Assembly (NCBI GenBank): GCA_965248915.1
Contig: OZ252216.1
Span: 2,604,001 to 2,668,000 of the forward strand
DNA length: 64,000 nucleotides
Source of the DNA: CBDFLA01 sp965248915
GTDB lineage: Bacteria > Pseudomonadota > Alphaproteobacteria > M2410
Direction: 5' to 3'
Shown: positions 52,954 through 62,215 of the stretch, piece after piece
Numbering within the stretch: position 1 is the stretch's first letter
How the letters are laid out: every line of letters begins with the position of its first letter
Position numbers and translations under genes: made by a program
Notes under the pieces: generated by a model
What the model saw: only the letters and a program-made list of their open reading frames with translations
The model's database searches: none
Told to the model about the DNA's origin: nothing

Positions 52954-53313
52954 TTACGCAGCCAGAGCTTCTTCCGCCTTGTCGACCAGAGCCCTGAAGG
53001 CCTCAGGCTCACGAACGGCGAGATCGGCAAGTACCTTCCGGTCGACCTCAACGCCCGCTTTGCTGAGACCGTTGATAAATCGTCCGTAGGTGAGGCCGTG
53101 TTCGCGCGCCGCAGCATTGATCCGCACAATCCAGAGCGAGCGGAAATTGCGTTTGCGCGCCTTGCGGTCGCGGTAAGCGTATTGACCGGCCTTCTCGACC
53201 GCCTGATTGGCAATCCGGAAGGTGTTCTTACGGCGACCGCGATAGCCTTTGGCCGCTTTGATGATTTTCTTGTGGCGGGCGTGAGTGGTCACACCTCTTT
53301 TGACACGTGACAT
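52954..53313 (-). CDS. rplT: 50S ribosomal protein L20
   Basis: The 119-residue protein matches L20: MSRVKRGVTTHARHKKIIKA, GYRGRRKNTFRIANQAV, RDRKARKRNFRSLWIVRINA and the C-terminal EVDRKVLADLAVREP. It binds 23S rRNA early in assembly and in many bacteria represses its own operon. It is the second gene after rpmI, with a structured 170-base gap between them. Confidence 0.98.
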   Translation of the reverse strand: MSRVKRGVTTHARHKKIIKAAKGYRGRRKNTFRIANQAVEKAGQYAYRDRKARKRNFRSLWIVRINAAAREHGLTYGRFINGLSKAGVEVDRKVLADLAVREPEAFRALVDKAEEALAA

Positions 53314-53379
53314 GATCGGTATCCTTGAAATCTAGGGGGTCGTTAAAACGCAAATTCAGTTCAAAAAGGTCAGTCGCGA

Positions 53380-53477
53380 GTGATCCCAGGGTGAGGGCCG
53401 GTCCTCCTTTGGACCAATCGATCCAGTGGATCGATTTGAGGTCCGAACGTAGAAACCGGTTTTCCGTCCGGGATCAC
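53380..53477 (-). ncRNA. Structured intercistronic RNA between rpmI and rplT
   Basis: GTGATCCC (53380-53387) and GGGATCAC (53470-53477) can close a multi-branch structure. Inside, GGACCAATCGATCC (53411-53424) pairs with GGATCGATT...GGTCC (53428-53444) with a three-base bulge and a three-base loop. An alternative hairpin, GGTCC (around 53400) with GGACC, is mutually exclusive. It lies 67 to 164 bases upstream of rplT, so autoregulation by L20 or attenuation is a reasonable guess. Folded by eye only. Confidence 0.55.
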
Positions 53478-53483
53478 GACCAC

Positions 53484-53681
53484 TTAGCCATATGGCAAAA
53501 ACTTCTTGATGACCTTGGCATCCGGTGCGCTCGCTGTCGTGGTGCCACGCAGGTTCCGGATCTGGGTTTTTGAGCGTTTGATCATGCCGTGCCGTTTGCC
53601 GGCTTGTTGGCGGCGCACCTTTCCGGTCGCCGTCAGCCGAAAGCGCTTCTTGGCTCCGGACTTTGTCTTCAATTTGGGCAT
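53484..53681 (-). CDS. rpmI: 50S ribosomal protein L35
   Basis: The 65-residue protein matches L35: MPKLKTKSGAKKRFRLTATG and HGMIKRSKTQIRNLRGTT, ending KVIKKFLPYG. It is the first gene of rpmI-rplT. The infC gene, commonly found just upstream, is not there; a NACHT gene and a 200-base spacer lie in its place. Confidence 0.97.
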   Translation of the reverse strand: MPKLKTKSGAKKRFRLTATGKVRRQQAGKRHGMIKRSKTQIRNLRGTTTASAPDAKVIKKFLPYG

Positions 53682-53889
53682 TTTGCTTCATCCTTTAAAA
53701 TCAATGAGTTAGGCCTCGAAGGTCTAACTGAATGCACGAGAGCATTATGAACCGACACGGCAGCCCTACCTGGCCGGACGGCTCCAAGAGCCGCGGTTTA
53801 TAGGGGATATCGGGGGGCGAAGCAAGGGGGGACGATTGCCGGTCAGCCTTCTGTCAGGCAATGCGGAAAATTTCCGCAAGGTCACGCCC

Positions 53890-55758
53890 TCAGAACAAAT
53901 CACCCAATTTGTCCGAGACCTCCTCAAACTTCTCCTTCTCAGATCTCACAAAATTCAATAGTAGAGTCGCCCTACCTGTAAGAAACTCATACATAGTTGT
54001 TTCTTTAAACATGTCAGTGGCGTGAGGATCAAGAACGCGCTTGTCTCCAAAAGTAAATTGAATCTTTCCATCCACAACCGAAGCTATGACTTGATCGTCG
54101 TCACTCATATTGTAGTTGATGACAAAATAGTTGAAGAACTGAATGTCAAGTTGGTTTCGATTTTTCGTGCGAAGACTAAAATACTCCGTTCTATCGCGAA
54201 GCTTCCATGAAACATGGTGCAAACAGAAGAAATCGCCGGATCCGCCAAACGAAAAGAACAGGTTCCGATCTCTTCGCTTCTCATTCGAATCATCTTCGCT
54301 ATCACGATAAGTCGCGCTAAATCCAACTCTTATCTTCCCGTTCGTCTTTGCCAAATATGCAGACTGAATGCCTCTAAGAGTCCTTCTTTCGAAAAAGGAT
54401 TTGTACTTCTTGTATAACGGCACGATGTATTTCTCTTGAAAGAGGTCCGGATGGATATCAAACACCATCTCCAAGACCTGGTCATTGTACCGATGCGCAA
54501 AGGCCTGAAAGATATTCTCTAGGTTCTTGCTCGCAACCCGAGCAATGCAATTAGCAGCAAAATACTCCTGAAAACTCCGATGCGTGAAACTGTATTCCAA
54601 TCCTTCCAGCTTCAATAGACACACACTTTCGATCATGTCTTTCATTAGGTCTTGAACATCTACCTCGACAGATTCAATACCACAAGCTCTTGAGCAGTAT
54701 TCCATCAGTTCGAACTCGGTGAACTCATACTTCTCAGAATGATAAGACACTAAGCAAAAATAGGACAGCAGGCGAATAAACGCGTGCTTTTCTAGTTCGC
54801 AATGAAACTTCCGCTGATAGCCACCTTTGGTGAGATCATGGCGATGGTACAATGCCTCAAATGCTTGTTCGTAGAAATAGAACATTCTCTTTGAAATATT
54901 GGGACTATATGAGATTGTGACAAGCATCATGTATGCCAAAAGCGGGTTCGAAAGAAAGCTCTTGTGGCTGTCATAGAGACCGCCATTTATCTTCTTCAAT
55001 AGATCGCTTTTCGCTTCCTCCGCATATTCCGCTCTCTCGATCAATTCGATCACTTGTTCCTTTTGCAGAGGTTCAACAGTGACTGTGTGAAACATGTGCC
55101 AGCCAATAAACCTCGGATCAGGTCGACTAGTAACAATGATAGTCAAATTTGGGTTGTTCTCATTCAACGACAAAATTTCACGTTCGAAGTGATTTCTTCG
55201 GTCGTGATTTATCTCATCAAATCCATCAAGAAATAGGATAAACTCTCCTTGGCTTATTGCCTGGGAGAAATTGATCTGTGATATTGACGAGCCAGTTCTA
55301 ATGATCGAATGAAAAATAAAATCTTCGAGACCATCGTGCGTTAGTGTGTTTAATTGTCGAAGTTCCAAGAAGAATGGAATCTTGCCATCTGGTTTAACGA
55401 AGTAGGAAAGCCACAAGTATCGCATAAAGACAGATTTTCCTCCGCCCCCGGTACCTGTAATAATACAACTTTCGCCAGATCTTGTTTTCTCAACAACATC
55501 GTATTGGTCGACGTCCCTTTCTTCGATTTGAAATGTTTGGTCGACGTACACGGATAGCAAGTCAATTGGCTTTTCGTTCAGGATCGTTCTAATTTTGGTA
55601 CACTTGGTGTACGTGGCCTCAAAATGGCCTTGCAGGTCTGTCTTCAATTGTTCGTCAGATACATTCAATGATTTCTTCGGTCGAGTAATGTAACCGCTGG
55701 CAAGATTTGCCATCAAACCACTGAATGTCTGTGCTGCAATTGTCTCTAGTACACTCAA
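53890..55758 (-). CDS. NACHT-domain STAND NTPase (probable antiphage defence protein)
   Basis: The product is 622 residues from the TTG at 55758, with GAGGG upstream. The NACHT core has Walker A GTGGGGKS (Lys108), Walker B FILFLDGFDEI (Asp178, Asp181, Glu182) and sensor TIIVTSRPDPRFIG. After it come a winged-helix-like region and FTHRSFQEYFAANCIARV, the typical NACHT C-terminal lid motif. The final 200 residues (from about 420) have no match I know, and the N-terminal 90 residues are short, as in bacterial NLR-like defence proteins. The DNA is visibly more AT-rich than its neighbours, which suggests transfer. No partner gene is evident. Confidence 0.85.
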   Translation of the reverse strand: MSVLETIAAQTFSGLMANLASGYITRPKKSLNVSDEQLKTDLQGHFEATYTKCTKIRTILNEKPIDLLSVYVDQTFQIEERDVDQYDVVEKTRSGESCIITGTGGGGKSVFMRYLWLSYFVKPDGKIPFFLELRQLNTLTHDGLEDFIFHSIIRTGSSISQINFSQAISQGEFILFLDGFDEINHDRRNHFEREILSLNENNPNLTIIVTSRPDPRFIGWHMFHTVTVEPLQKEQVIELIERAEYAEEAKSDLLKKINGGLYDSHKSFLSNPLLAYMMLVTISYSPNISKRMFYFYEQAFEALYHRHDLTKGGYQRKFHCELEKHAFIRLLSYFCLVSYHSEKYEFTEFELMEYCSRACGIESVEVDVQDLMKDMIESVCLLKLEGLEYSFTHRSFQEYFAANCIARVASKNLENIFQAFAHRYNDQVLEMVFDIHPDLFQEKYIVPLYKKYKSFFERRTLRGIQSAYLAKTNGKIRVGFSATYRDSEDDSNEKRRDRNLFFSFGGSGDFFCLHHVSWKLRDRTEYFSLRTKNRNQLDIQFFNYFVINYNMSDDDQVIASVVDGKIQFTFGDKRVLDPHATDMFKETTMYEFLTGRATLLLNFVRSEKEKFEEVSDKLGDLF

Positions 55759-55957
55759 TTGGTTGCCCTCATTGTTGATGCCATCAGAAATCTAGTTCTT
55801 CGTTTCGACAACGCACAACTAGAACAATCGTCAATCCCATTTATCTCTGGTTGAACAGCAAACACTCGACAAGTGATGACACTGTCATTCTCTCGATTGC
55901 AGAATTGATATTCATAACTTTTGAGGGAATTATGCCCTCATAGATCGAACAATCGAG

Positions 55958-56206
55958 TCATTTCGCAATTTGGGGATGTCGGTCTAGTTTTGTGGCTGCT
56001 CGACTTCCACTCTCTTCCCCCTCACCTCTCCTCCGATCAATATCCGGGAAGACCGAGACGATCCCCGCCAGGTAGTCTTGCGTTGCGGAGAGGTCAGCCT
56101 CATTTGAGAGGCTCAAGCACACCAGCACAACGTCCTTTGACGGCACCACCAGAATGTCCTGCCCCTCATGACCGCGCCACAAATCCTCACTCAACAAATC
56201 GAACAA
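55958..56206 (-). pseudogene. Fragment of a serine hydrolase (C-terminal remnant)
   Basis: The frame reads RGHEGQDILVVPSKDVVLVC, then LSLSNEADLSATQDYLAG, which is nearly identical to the C-terminus of the serine hydrolase encoded at 57841-59028. The DNA similarity covers about 56030-56180. The rest of the gene is absent, so it is a decayed copy. It flanks the lipoprotein gene on the side opposite the intact hydrolase. Confidence 0.85.
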
Positions 56207-56214
56207 TCAGCCTA

Positions 56215-57762
56215 TCAACCAGTGATCAATTTAAACTGTTCGATGGGCGCCACCGCATCCTTGTTGGTCGACAGGATGAGCAGATGACGGATGAAGGAGA
56301 TGACATGGGTCGATCGGCCCACCGCCGTAGACGTCACCGGGTCGCGCGGCACCACCCATGTCTGCCCAAGATGATCGACTGAGTAGACCGCATCTCTTTT
56401 GGTCGAGCAGTTCTCTGTTTCATCAAAGAAACAAAGCGGCTTGGCGACTTGAACGTCAATCAGCGGCGCAAAGCGTTTCTGACCCTCATGCCCTAAGAGA
56501 TACCAATCCGGATGAGGAACGTAGACCGGCTTCTCCTTTGATCCCAGCTGCTCATACCTCTGTGCACGAACCAGTTCGCCCATGTGATAAACAGCCCCTT
56601 GCACCGACAACAAGCGAATGCCACCGCTGACGATCGTGGCGGAAGCTGAATCGCTCGTATTGTCTTTGTCGGGATCGATGGGATCCGTGAAGGATGCGAC
56701 TTGTATGGTCTTAGGCCCACTATCGTCGCCTGTTGGTTTTTCGACACGACCAAGAGGGATTGCAATGTAGTCAATCTTAGGCTTCTCGGTCGACGGCAAT
56801 GCGCCGCTGGTTGAGCTGGCAGGCGTTGGATTTGGTCGTCCGCTAACGGCTTTCTTCCCAGCCTTTGCAGAGGTGATCACAGTGTCACCATAAGACTGAA
56901 TGCACAGGTAGGGTTTGACAGTTTCGGGGGCGGTCCACTCAATGTGTTGGGTCTTGTTTGTTGTGGTAGTCGTCGTCTTGTCGTCGCCGTCGGCAACCGA
57001 TGTTTCGCTGGTTTTGTCCTGTTTGAAGGTCACCGTGTATTTTTCTTTCTGCAAGCCCCTCACCAGCGGGATAAGGTCTTTGTTCGCTGGCATCGAGAAC
57101 GTCGACGACCCTTTAGAGGATGAGGTCTTGTCGCGACAGATAAATGCTCTGGCTTTGCGGATCGAGTAATGGTCAGTATCTTCAAGCCCATCATTCAAAT
57201 AAACGAGAAGGCAAGATAGAGGCAGTCCTTCTTTCGGCACATTGCCGGCATTGCAATTGGGGCGCTTGCCGCCTGTCGCCTTATAATCGTCGGAATGAAA
57301 AGTGCTGAACTTGATGCCATTGACCTCAATCGACCCAAACAGCATGTAGCCCAACATGTCGATCGGCCAACCTTGTCGCAAGAACACCTGCAATTGGCCT
57401 GGCGTGATTGGTTTCGCGATCAGCTCTGAGAACTCTTTGTTATCGAGAGGACGCATGGAGAACGACGGTTTGTCGACCTTCTTTCCACCAACGGACAACG
57501 AACCGGAATCGTTGCTGGCATTTTCCTTGAAGGCTCCACCAATAGAAAGCGACCGTTCGACAGAAAGGCTGCCACTAAAATCCGTAAACGAAGTAAAATA
57601 CATTGGCTCACGGCGCGAAGCACGCACGATGTTGAGAAGAATTTGTTTATTGTTGAATTCTTCCGTTGCCTTGTTGAAGGCAATCGCTTGACTGGCCAAA
57701 GGCTTGTTCAGGGCGCACCCGCCCAGGAAAACGCAAAATACAAACGCTGCAAAGATTCGCAT
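56215..57762 (-). CDS. Large lipoprotein of unknown function
   Basis: The product is 515 residues with a lipoprotein signal (FVFCVFLGGCALN; lipobox LGGC, lipidated Cys16). The mature N-terminus FNNKQILLNIVRASRREPMY, then FTSFTDFSGSLS, is a conserved opening I have seen in uncharacterised proteobacterial lipoproteins. The rest is low in recognisable motifs, with polar linkers rich in Thr/Lys. It is bracketed by an intact serine hydrolase gene and a fragment of one, which marks an insertion or duplication event. Confidence 0.75.
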   Translation of the reverse strand: MRIFAAFVFCVFLGGCALNKPLASQAIAFNKATEEFNNKQILLNIVRASRREPMYFTSFTDFSGSLSVERSLSIGGAFKENASNDSGSLSVGGKKVDKPSFSMRPLDNKEFSELIAKPITPGQLQVFLRQGWPIDMLGYMLFGSIEVNGIKFSTFHSDDYKATGGKRPNCNAGNVPKEGLPLSCLLVYLNDGLEDTDHYSIRKARAFICRDKTSSSKGSSTFSMPANKDLIPLVRGLQKEKYTVTFKQDKTSETSVADGDDKTTTTTTNKTQHIEWTAPETVKPYLCIQSYGDTVITSAKAGKKAVSGRPNPTPASSTSGALPSTEKPKIDYIAIPLGRVEKPTGDDSGPKTIQVASFTDPIDPDKDNTSDSASATIVSGGIRLLSVQGAVYHMGELVRAQRYEQLGSKEKPVYVPHPDWYLLGHEGQKRFAPLIDVQVAKPLCFFDETENCSTKRDAVYSVDHLGQTWVVPRDPVTSTAVGRSTHVISFIRHLLILSTNKDAVAPIEQFKLITG

Positions 57763-57840
57763 GATCTCACCCTGTCATTTGCTCCAACCCAGACAGGAGA
57801 TTATCCCATGGGTTGAGCGTCTGACAAGGCACTATTATTT

Positions 57841-59028
57841 CTACATATCTGAACTGGAGTTCTCCTCTTCTCCTTTCCGCCTCTCAATATCCGGAAACAC
57901 CGAGACGATGCCAGCGAGGTAGTCCTGGATTGCGGAAAGGTCAATTTCGTTCGACAGACTGAGGCACACCAGCACGACGTCTTTGGACGGCACCACCAGG
58001 ATGTTTTGGCCCTCATGACCGCGGGCCATGAAAGTGCCACGCGGGAAAGCGATGTGTGCGGATCGAACGCGCGCAGGGTCTGCATATCGAAGCCACCAAT
58101 GTGCGCCGTAAGCGCCACCCGACGCCGGTGTCTCGGTGCGTCCGTGATCCACCCAACCTTCCGGCAACAAGCGCTCATCCCGCCACACCCCATCGCGCAT
58201 GTAGAAGAGACCAAAGCGCGCATAGTCCCGCGCGGTCATGAATAGGAGCGACGAGCCAATGAGCGTGCCCGCATTGTCGAACTCTGGCTCTGCGCTCGTG
58301 ATGCCAAGCGGATCAAACAGTCGCGTGTCGAGAAAGGCGCGGTAATCACCTTCAGTGCCGCCGGAAAGATCGCGCATCACCCGTGAGATCATGTTGGTGG
58401 TGCCTGAGGAATAAGACCAATGGGTGCCAGGCTCATAGAGCAAAGGCTTAGAGGCGGTATAAGCCCCCATGTCGGCAAAGCCTTGGCCGAACAGCATATT
58501 GATGACGTCGGACGTGCCAAGGTTCACATAGTCTTCTGAGAATTCGAGACCAGACGACATGCGAAGCGCATGGTCCAGCGTGATCGCGGAGCGTGGGTCT
58601 GGGCCACTCTGCCATTCCGGCACCGGCAGACGGTCATTCAAGGAGATTTGGCCGTCCTTGACCATGAGGCCCGCGACCGCATGGGTGAAACTCTTCGCCA
58701 CTGACCAGGAAACCAACTTGGTGTCGAGGCCAAATCCATCTGCATAGGCCTCTGCCGCCAGCCCACCGCCACGGATCACCACCACCGCGCGAATGCCCTT
58801 CAGCGCGGCCGGTGCATCCGGCACAAAGGCCCGGGCAATGCGTGCACCCAGTTCAACTTTTGAGAAACCTTCCGATGGGTGAACCGGTGGCCACGCCGCA
58901 TCCGGCCACTCTTGATAGGTCGGGTGCGGCGGTAGTGGAACGAGATCGTCCGTATATGCTGCTTGCGAAAAACCTACGACCGCAACAATAATCGCAAGCG
59001 CGACAGATGTTAGTCGATGAGTTTGCAT
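57841..59028 (-). CDS. Serine hydrolase, beta-lactamase/class C family
   Basis: The protein has 395 residues with a signal peptide (LTSVALAIIVAVVGFSQAA). Catalytic motifs of the class C/DD-peptidase-like fold are SVAK (SWSVAKSFTH), the YSS motif in WSYSSGTTN and GHEGQN near the C-terminus (HxG type). Such proteins cleave esters or amides in the periplasm; resistance to beta-lactams cannot be assumed. Its start overlaps the small lipoprotein gene by 19 bases, so they are coupled. Confidence 0.85.
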   Translation of the reverse strand: MQTHRLTSVALAIIVAVVGFSQAAYTDDLVPLPPHPTYQEWPDAAWPPVHPSEGFSKVELGARIARAFVPDAPAALKGIRAVVVIRGGGLAAEAYADGFGLDTKLVSWSVAKSFTHAVAGLMVKDGQISLNDRLPVPEWQSGPDPRSAITLDHALRMSSGLEFSEDYVNLGTSDVINMLFGQGFADMGAYTASKPLLYEPGTHWSYSSGTTNMISRVMRDLSGGTEGDYRAFLDTRLFDPLGITSAEPEFDNAGTLIGSSLLFMTARDYARFGLFYMRDGVWRDERLLPEGWVDHGRTETPASGGAYGAHWWLRYADPARVRSAHIAFPRGTFMARGHEGQNILVVPSKDVVLVCLSLSNEIDLSAIQDYLAGIVSVFPDIERRKGEEENSSSDM

Positions 59029-59297
59029 CCCCGCCCCTCCTCATAAACTGCATGGGCTTTGATCCAAAGGATCTTCGCTTCAATGCGGTTCGCCCCCTCA
59101 ACTTGTCGGACTTTGGCCCGCGAGGCATCCGCAGGCAGATCGCCAAGACAGGCCGCAAGCGGGCGCTCAACCACATAGACGCATGAGCACGTCATCTTTG
59201 CCACATAGCGGGTTGCTACATCCGCCGTCTGCATGAGTTCGCACCCACTAAGCGGCAGGACCAGCGCCAGCACGGCCAACAGTCTCAAACTCGACAT
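59010..59297 (-). CDS. Small lipoprotein of unknown function
   Basis: The product is 95 residues with lipobox LSGC (LLAVLALVLPLSGCELM) and a mature domain with several Cys (KMTCSCVYVVERPLAACLGDL). It is translated into the following serine hydrolase gene by a 19-base overlap, which suggests a functional pair. No family recognised. Confidence 0.75.
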   Translation of the reverse strand: MSSLRLLAVLALVLPLSGCELMQTADVATRYVAKMTCSCVYVVERPLAACLGDLPADASRAKVRQVEGANRIEAKILWIKAHAVYEEGRGCKLID

Positions 59298-59417
59298 CCA
59301 TTTCCTCCCGGTGCCTTTATTTTGGTCATGCGTCTTTAGCCTGCAAAGTGCAAAAAGCGGGACACGTTAGCAAGCCCGCAAGCGCAGACTTCCACCACTC
59401 AAATTTGCAATTTGATC

Positions 59418-59432
59418 TTAACAGACGTTAAC
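59418..59432. promoter_or_regulatory. CtrA-like TTAA-N6-TTAAC site
   Basis: TTAACAGACGTTAAC has two TTAA half-sites separated by six bases; the usual CtrA spacing is seven, so this is a weaker match. It lies 56 bases upstream of the gene at 59488, in the divergent intergenic region. Confidence 0.35.
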
Positions 59433-59487
59433 CATAAACTCTTCAGGCTTTTGGCAAATATGATCGCCATCGCACGGACATTGGGGA

Positions 59488-60798
59488 ATGTCTGAGGGGA
59501 AATTGGGGGCTTGGGTGAATTACCAATCTGAAGAGCTATTATACCTGTTCATCGTCGGGTTCTTCCTGCTGGCCGCCCTCGACATGATCCGGCGCTTGCT
59601 CGATGCGCGCTTCTCCTACGAGCAGATCAAGCCCAAATCGGTCTTCGCCCGTTGGATAATGGTGCTCAGTGCCTCTTTGGTCTTGGGCGTCGGCTACGAT
59701 CTGGTCATGACCGAGGTGAAGAAGAACATCAACCCGGAAGCTCTCGCGTCAGTGAAAAAAGTCGTTTCTGACAGCACCGCAAACGGCGCAATCGGCGGGC
59801 TTGGCTGGATTGACCCGAACACTCTGCTCATCGTGCGAGATTCCAAAAACAAAGCGAAATACAAATTCTCAGATGCAGCGAGTGCGGACCTCGCAAAGCT
59901 GCCTCTTGCATTTGCATCCGTTTCTGGCTCTGACGTGGAGATTGAATCAATCCGCTTGTCCGCGATAAGCGACCTCAAAGACGCTCTCCTGCCCAGCGAT
60001 CTTGAGGCCGTCTGTATTCCGGTCGCCCCAAAGAAAATGGGCAAACACAGCAAGACAAAGACTGAGAGCGTCCGTGTGATCGCCGTCGAGAGCCGAAAGT
60101 ATGGCGCGGTGCCCGGTCGTCTCTTCCTTATCGACCTAAAAAGCACTCATGTCCTCAAAGGCAAAAAACGTGAGATCGAGTGGCAGGCCACGGTTGTGGG
60201 CATCGAGAACTTACCAGACGATCCCAATCCTCAAGACCCAGACAAAGGCCTCCATCAAGTCGAAGGGCTTGCCTGCTTTGAAGATGCGACGGGGACGTAC
60301 ACCGTGGCGCTCGGATATCGCGGCAGCCATGCCTTAGGCAGTGATGCATCCCGCGACCGCGACGGCGGCATTCTCCTGGTTCCCGGTGTCGATTTCTTAA
60401 GCCCTACGGTTTTGCCTCGGTTCGACCCGACCAAATTGATGAGGCCAGATAGCGACGCACACAAACCGGACTGCATAGAAAAAGACAACCTCACCTCTGG
60501 CGAATGGCGCGATGTTTCCGACCTGCACATTGATGATGGGGGACTCATTTGGTCCGCCTCAACCATAGACGTCCGCGACGACGGTCCGTTTTGTTCGTCG
60601 ATCTATCGCTTCAACCACCGCATCAATTACAACGAAGTTTCAGGCAACTGGGTTTTGATCAAGGACGATCATTTGGAAAAACCAGTGCCAGTCAGGGAAC
60701 ACAAAGTCGAAGCGATAATCGGTAAGGAGCCAGGCAACCGAAATTTCTTTCTCGGCTACGACAACGAAGACATAGGTAGCGGCATCATTACGCCCTGA
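59488..60798 (+). CDS. Envelope protein with esterase-like/propeller-type region, paralogue 1
   Basis: The product is 436 residues. One membrane helix lies near residues 14-32 (LLYLFIVGFFLLAALDMI) and another near 55-70 (WIMVLSASLVLGVGYDLV), followed by a large soluble domain. The domain has NGAIGGLGWIDPNTLLIVRD, SDLEAVCIPV, VIAVESRKYGAVPGRLFLID, VEGLACFEDATG and the end VEAIIGKEPGNRNFFLGYDN. These motifs recur in the protein at 60953, so the genes are tandem paralogues. The pattern suggests a beta-propeller, esterase-like fold; no activity can be named. Confidence 0.75.
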   Translation: MSEGKLGAWVNYQSEELLYLFIVGFFLLAALDMIRRLLDARFSYEQIKPKSVFARWIMVLSASLVLGVGYDLVMTEVKKNINPEALASVKKVVSDSTANGAIGGLGWIDPNTLLIVRDSKNKAKYKFSDAASADLAKLPLAFASVSGSDVEIESIRLSAISDLKDALLPSDLEAVCIPVAPKKMGKHSKTKTESVRVIAVESRKYGAVPGRLFLIDLKSTHVLKGKKREIEWQATVVGIENLPDDPNPQDPDKGLHQVEGLACFEDATGTYTVALGYRGSHALGSDASRDRDGGILLVPGVDFLSPTVLPRFDPTKLMRPDSDAHKPDCIEKDNLTSGEWRDVSDLHIDDGGLIWSASTIDVRDDGPFCSSIYRFNHRINYNEVSGNWVLIKDDHLEKPVPVREHKVEAIIGKEPGNRNFFLGYDNEDIGSGIITP

Positions 60799-60952
60799 AT
60801 TCGCCCCTACTGTTCAACCTTTTGCAACCCAGCCACACCTGAATTTTCGACAGAAACATGAATTTCGTTTACCATAATCTAGACAATTAATTAGAGTATC
60901 GATAATATTCACCCGCACAAATTGGATAATGTTAGGGACGGGGGATACAATC

Positions 60953-62200
60953 ATGCGACTTTCAGTTCAAACACTTCGCCTATGCGGGCCATTGCTTTTG
61001 GTTGGATTGCTCATCAGTTGTGCCGGACCAAAAAAACCAACTCCTCCGCCCGGCCCTACTGTCGTTCTGAGAGACACCACCGCCACAAATCCAACAGATG
61101 GCGCAATCGGAGGGCTGGTGTGGCTCAATTCAACGGCGCTACTCATTGCAAGAGACGCAAAAAACATTCCGCCTGCATCAATTTTCCCTAGCGCCACTAC
61201 TCCCGGTACCCCTGCTTATGCGAAGAGCAGAGACCTCGCCAAGCGACATCTTGCAATTGCAAGAGCCACGCCCGGTGGATTGGTGTTAGAAACACTCACA
61301 CTAACCGCCGATAACAACTTTAATCGCGAAAAGCAACCAAGTGATATTGAAGCTATTTGCATACCCACCGATATTCCTAGTACTTCTGACGAGGCAGTCA
61401 ACTCCACAACAAATACCATTAGAATCATTGCCACGGAAAGTCGCCGATACGATCCCATTGAAGGGCGTTTATTCCTGATTGAACTATCGCAGAGAAACAT
61501 CGGCAGCGCGACCTCACCTAATTTCACTTGGGATGCCAAAGTAATTGGTATCAAGAAGCTCCCCGCCGACCCACCTGCAGCGACACGGAACAAAGGTGAT
61601 CTCCAAATCGAAGGCTTGGCGTGTTTCAAGCAACCGGCTAGTGCTGACAAGGAACAAACAAATTCCTCAAAACCAAGCGACGAGTACACACTGCTTCTCG
61701 GTTATCGCGGGAAACATGAAATCCCCACAGATGCGACCAACCGTATCGGAAGCATCGCAATTGTTCAAAATGTTGATTTTCAAGACCCTGCAATGACACT
61801 ACCCGGTTACAACCAATTGCAGAAGATAACGGTAAACGGTGTGAAACCAACGACACCATGCGGGTCGATTGTACCGGCAAGTCACCCCGATGACGAATGG
61901 CGCGACATATCGGACATTCTGGTGAAAGACAACGGAGATATTTGGGCCACATCCACAGTCGATATCAACGACGGCAATGGCCCATTTTGCTCTACGGTCC
62001 ATCGAGTACCGCACAGAATCTCCTACAACACGAAGACAATGAGTTGGGAACTTTCGACGAGCCCGGGCGTCAACAACCCTAGCCACATCCCGACCTACAA
62101 GGTCGAAGCAATAGTTGGAGAGACCCGTGGTAGTACAAACTTCATTCTCGGATACGACAACGAAAAGGCTAAGGAAAAAAGCGGCGTCATCGCGCCCTGA
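60953..62200 (+). CDS. Lipoprotein paralogue of the preceding envelope protein
   Basis: The product is 415 residues from the ATG at 60953 with GGGGGA upstream; an in-frame ATG at 60929 is less likely. It has a lipoprotein signal (LLLVGLLISCAGP; lipobox LISC), a Pro-rich spacer (KKPTPPPGP) and then the same domain as the product of 59488: DGAIGGLVWLNSTALLIARD, SDIEAICIPT, IIATESRRYDPIEGRLFLIE and VEAIVGETRGSTNFILGYDN. Paralogue 1 is anchored by helices and this copy by lipid. Function unknown. Confidence 0.78.
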   Translation: MRLSVQTLRLCGPLLLVGLLISCAGPKKPTPPPGPTVVLRDTTATNPTDGAIGGLVWLNSTALLIARDAKNIPPASIFPSATTPGTPAYAKSRDLAKRHLAIARATPGGLVLETLTLTADNNFNREKQPSDIEAICIPTDIPSTSDEAVNSTTNTIRIIATESRRYDPIEGRLFLIELSQRNIGSATSPNFTWDAKVIGIKKLPADPPAATRNKGDLQIEGLACFKQPASADKEQTNSSKPSDEYTLLLGYRGKHEIPTDATNRIGSIAIVQNVDFQDPAMTLPGYNQLQKITVNGVKPTTPCGSIVPASHPDDEWRDISDILVKDNGDIWATSTVDINDGNGPFCSTVHRVPHRISYNTKTMSWELSTSPGVNNPSHIPTYKVEAIVGETRGSTNFILGYDNEKAKEKSGVIAP

Positions 62201-62215
62201 CAAAGCGCTTCACGC

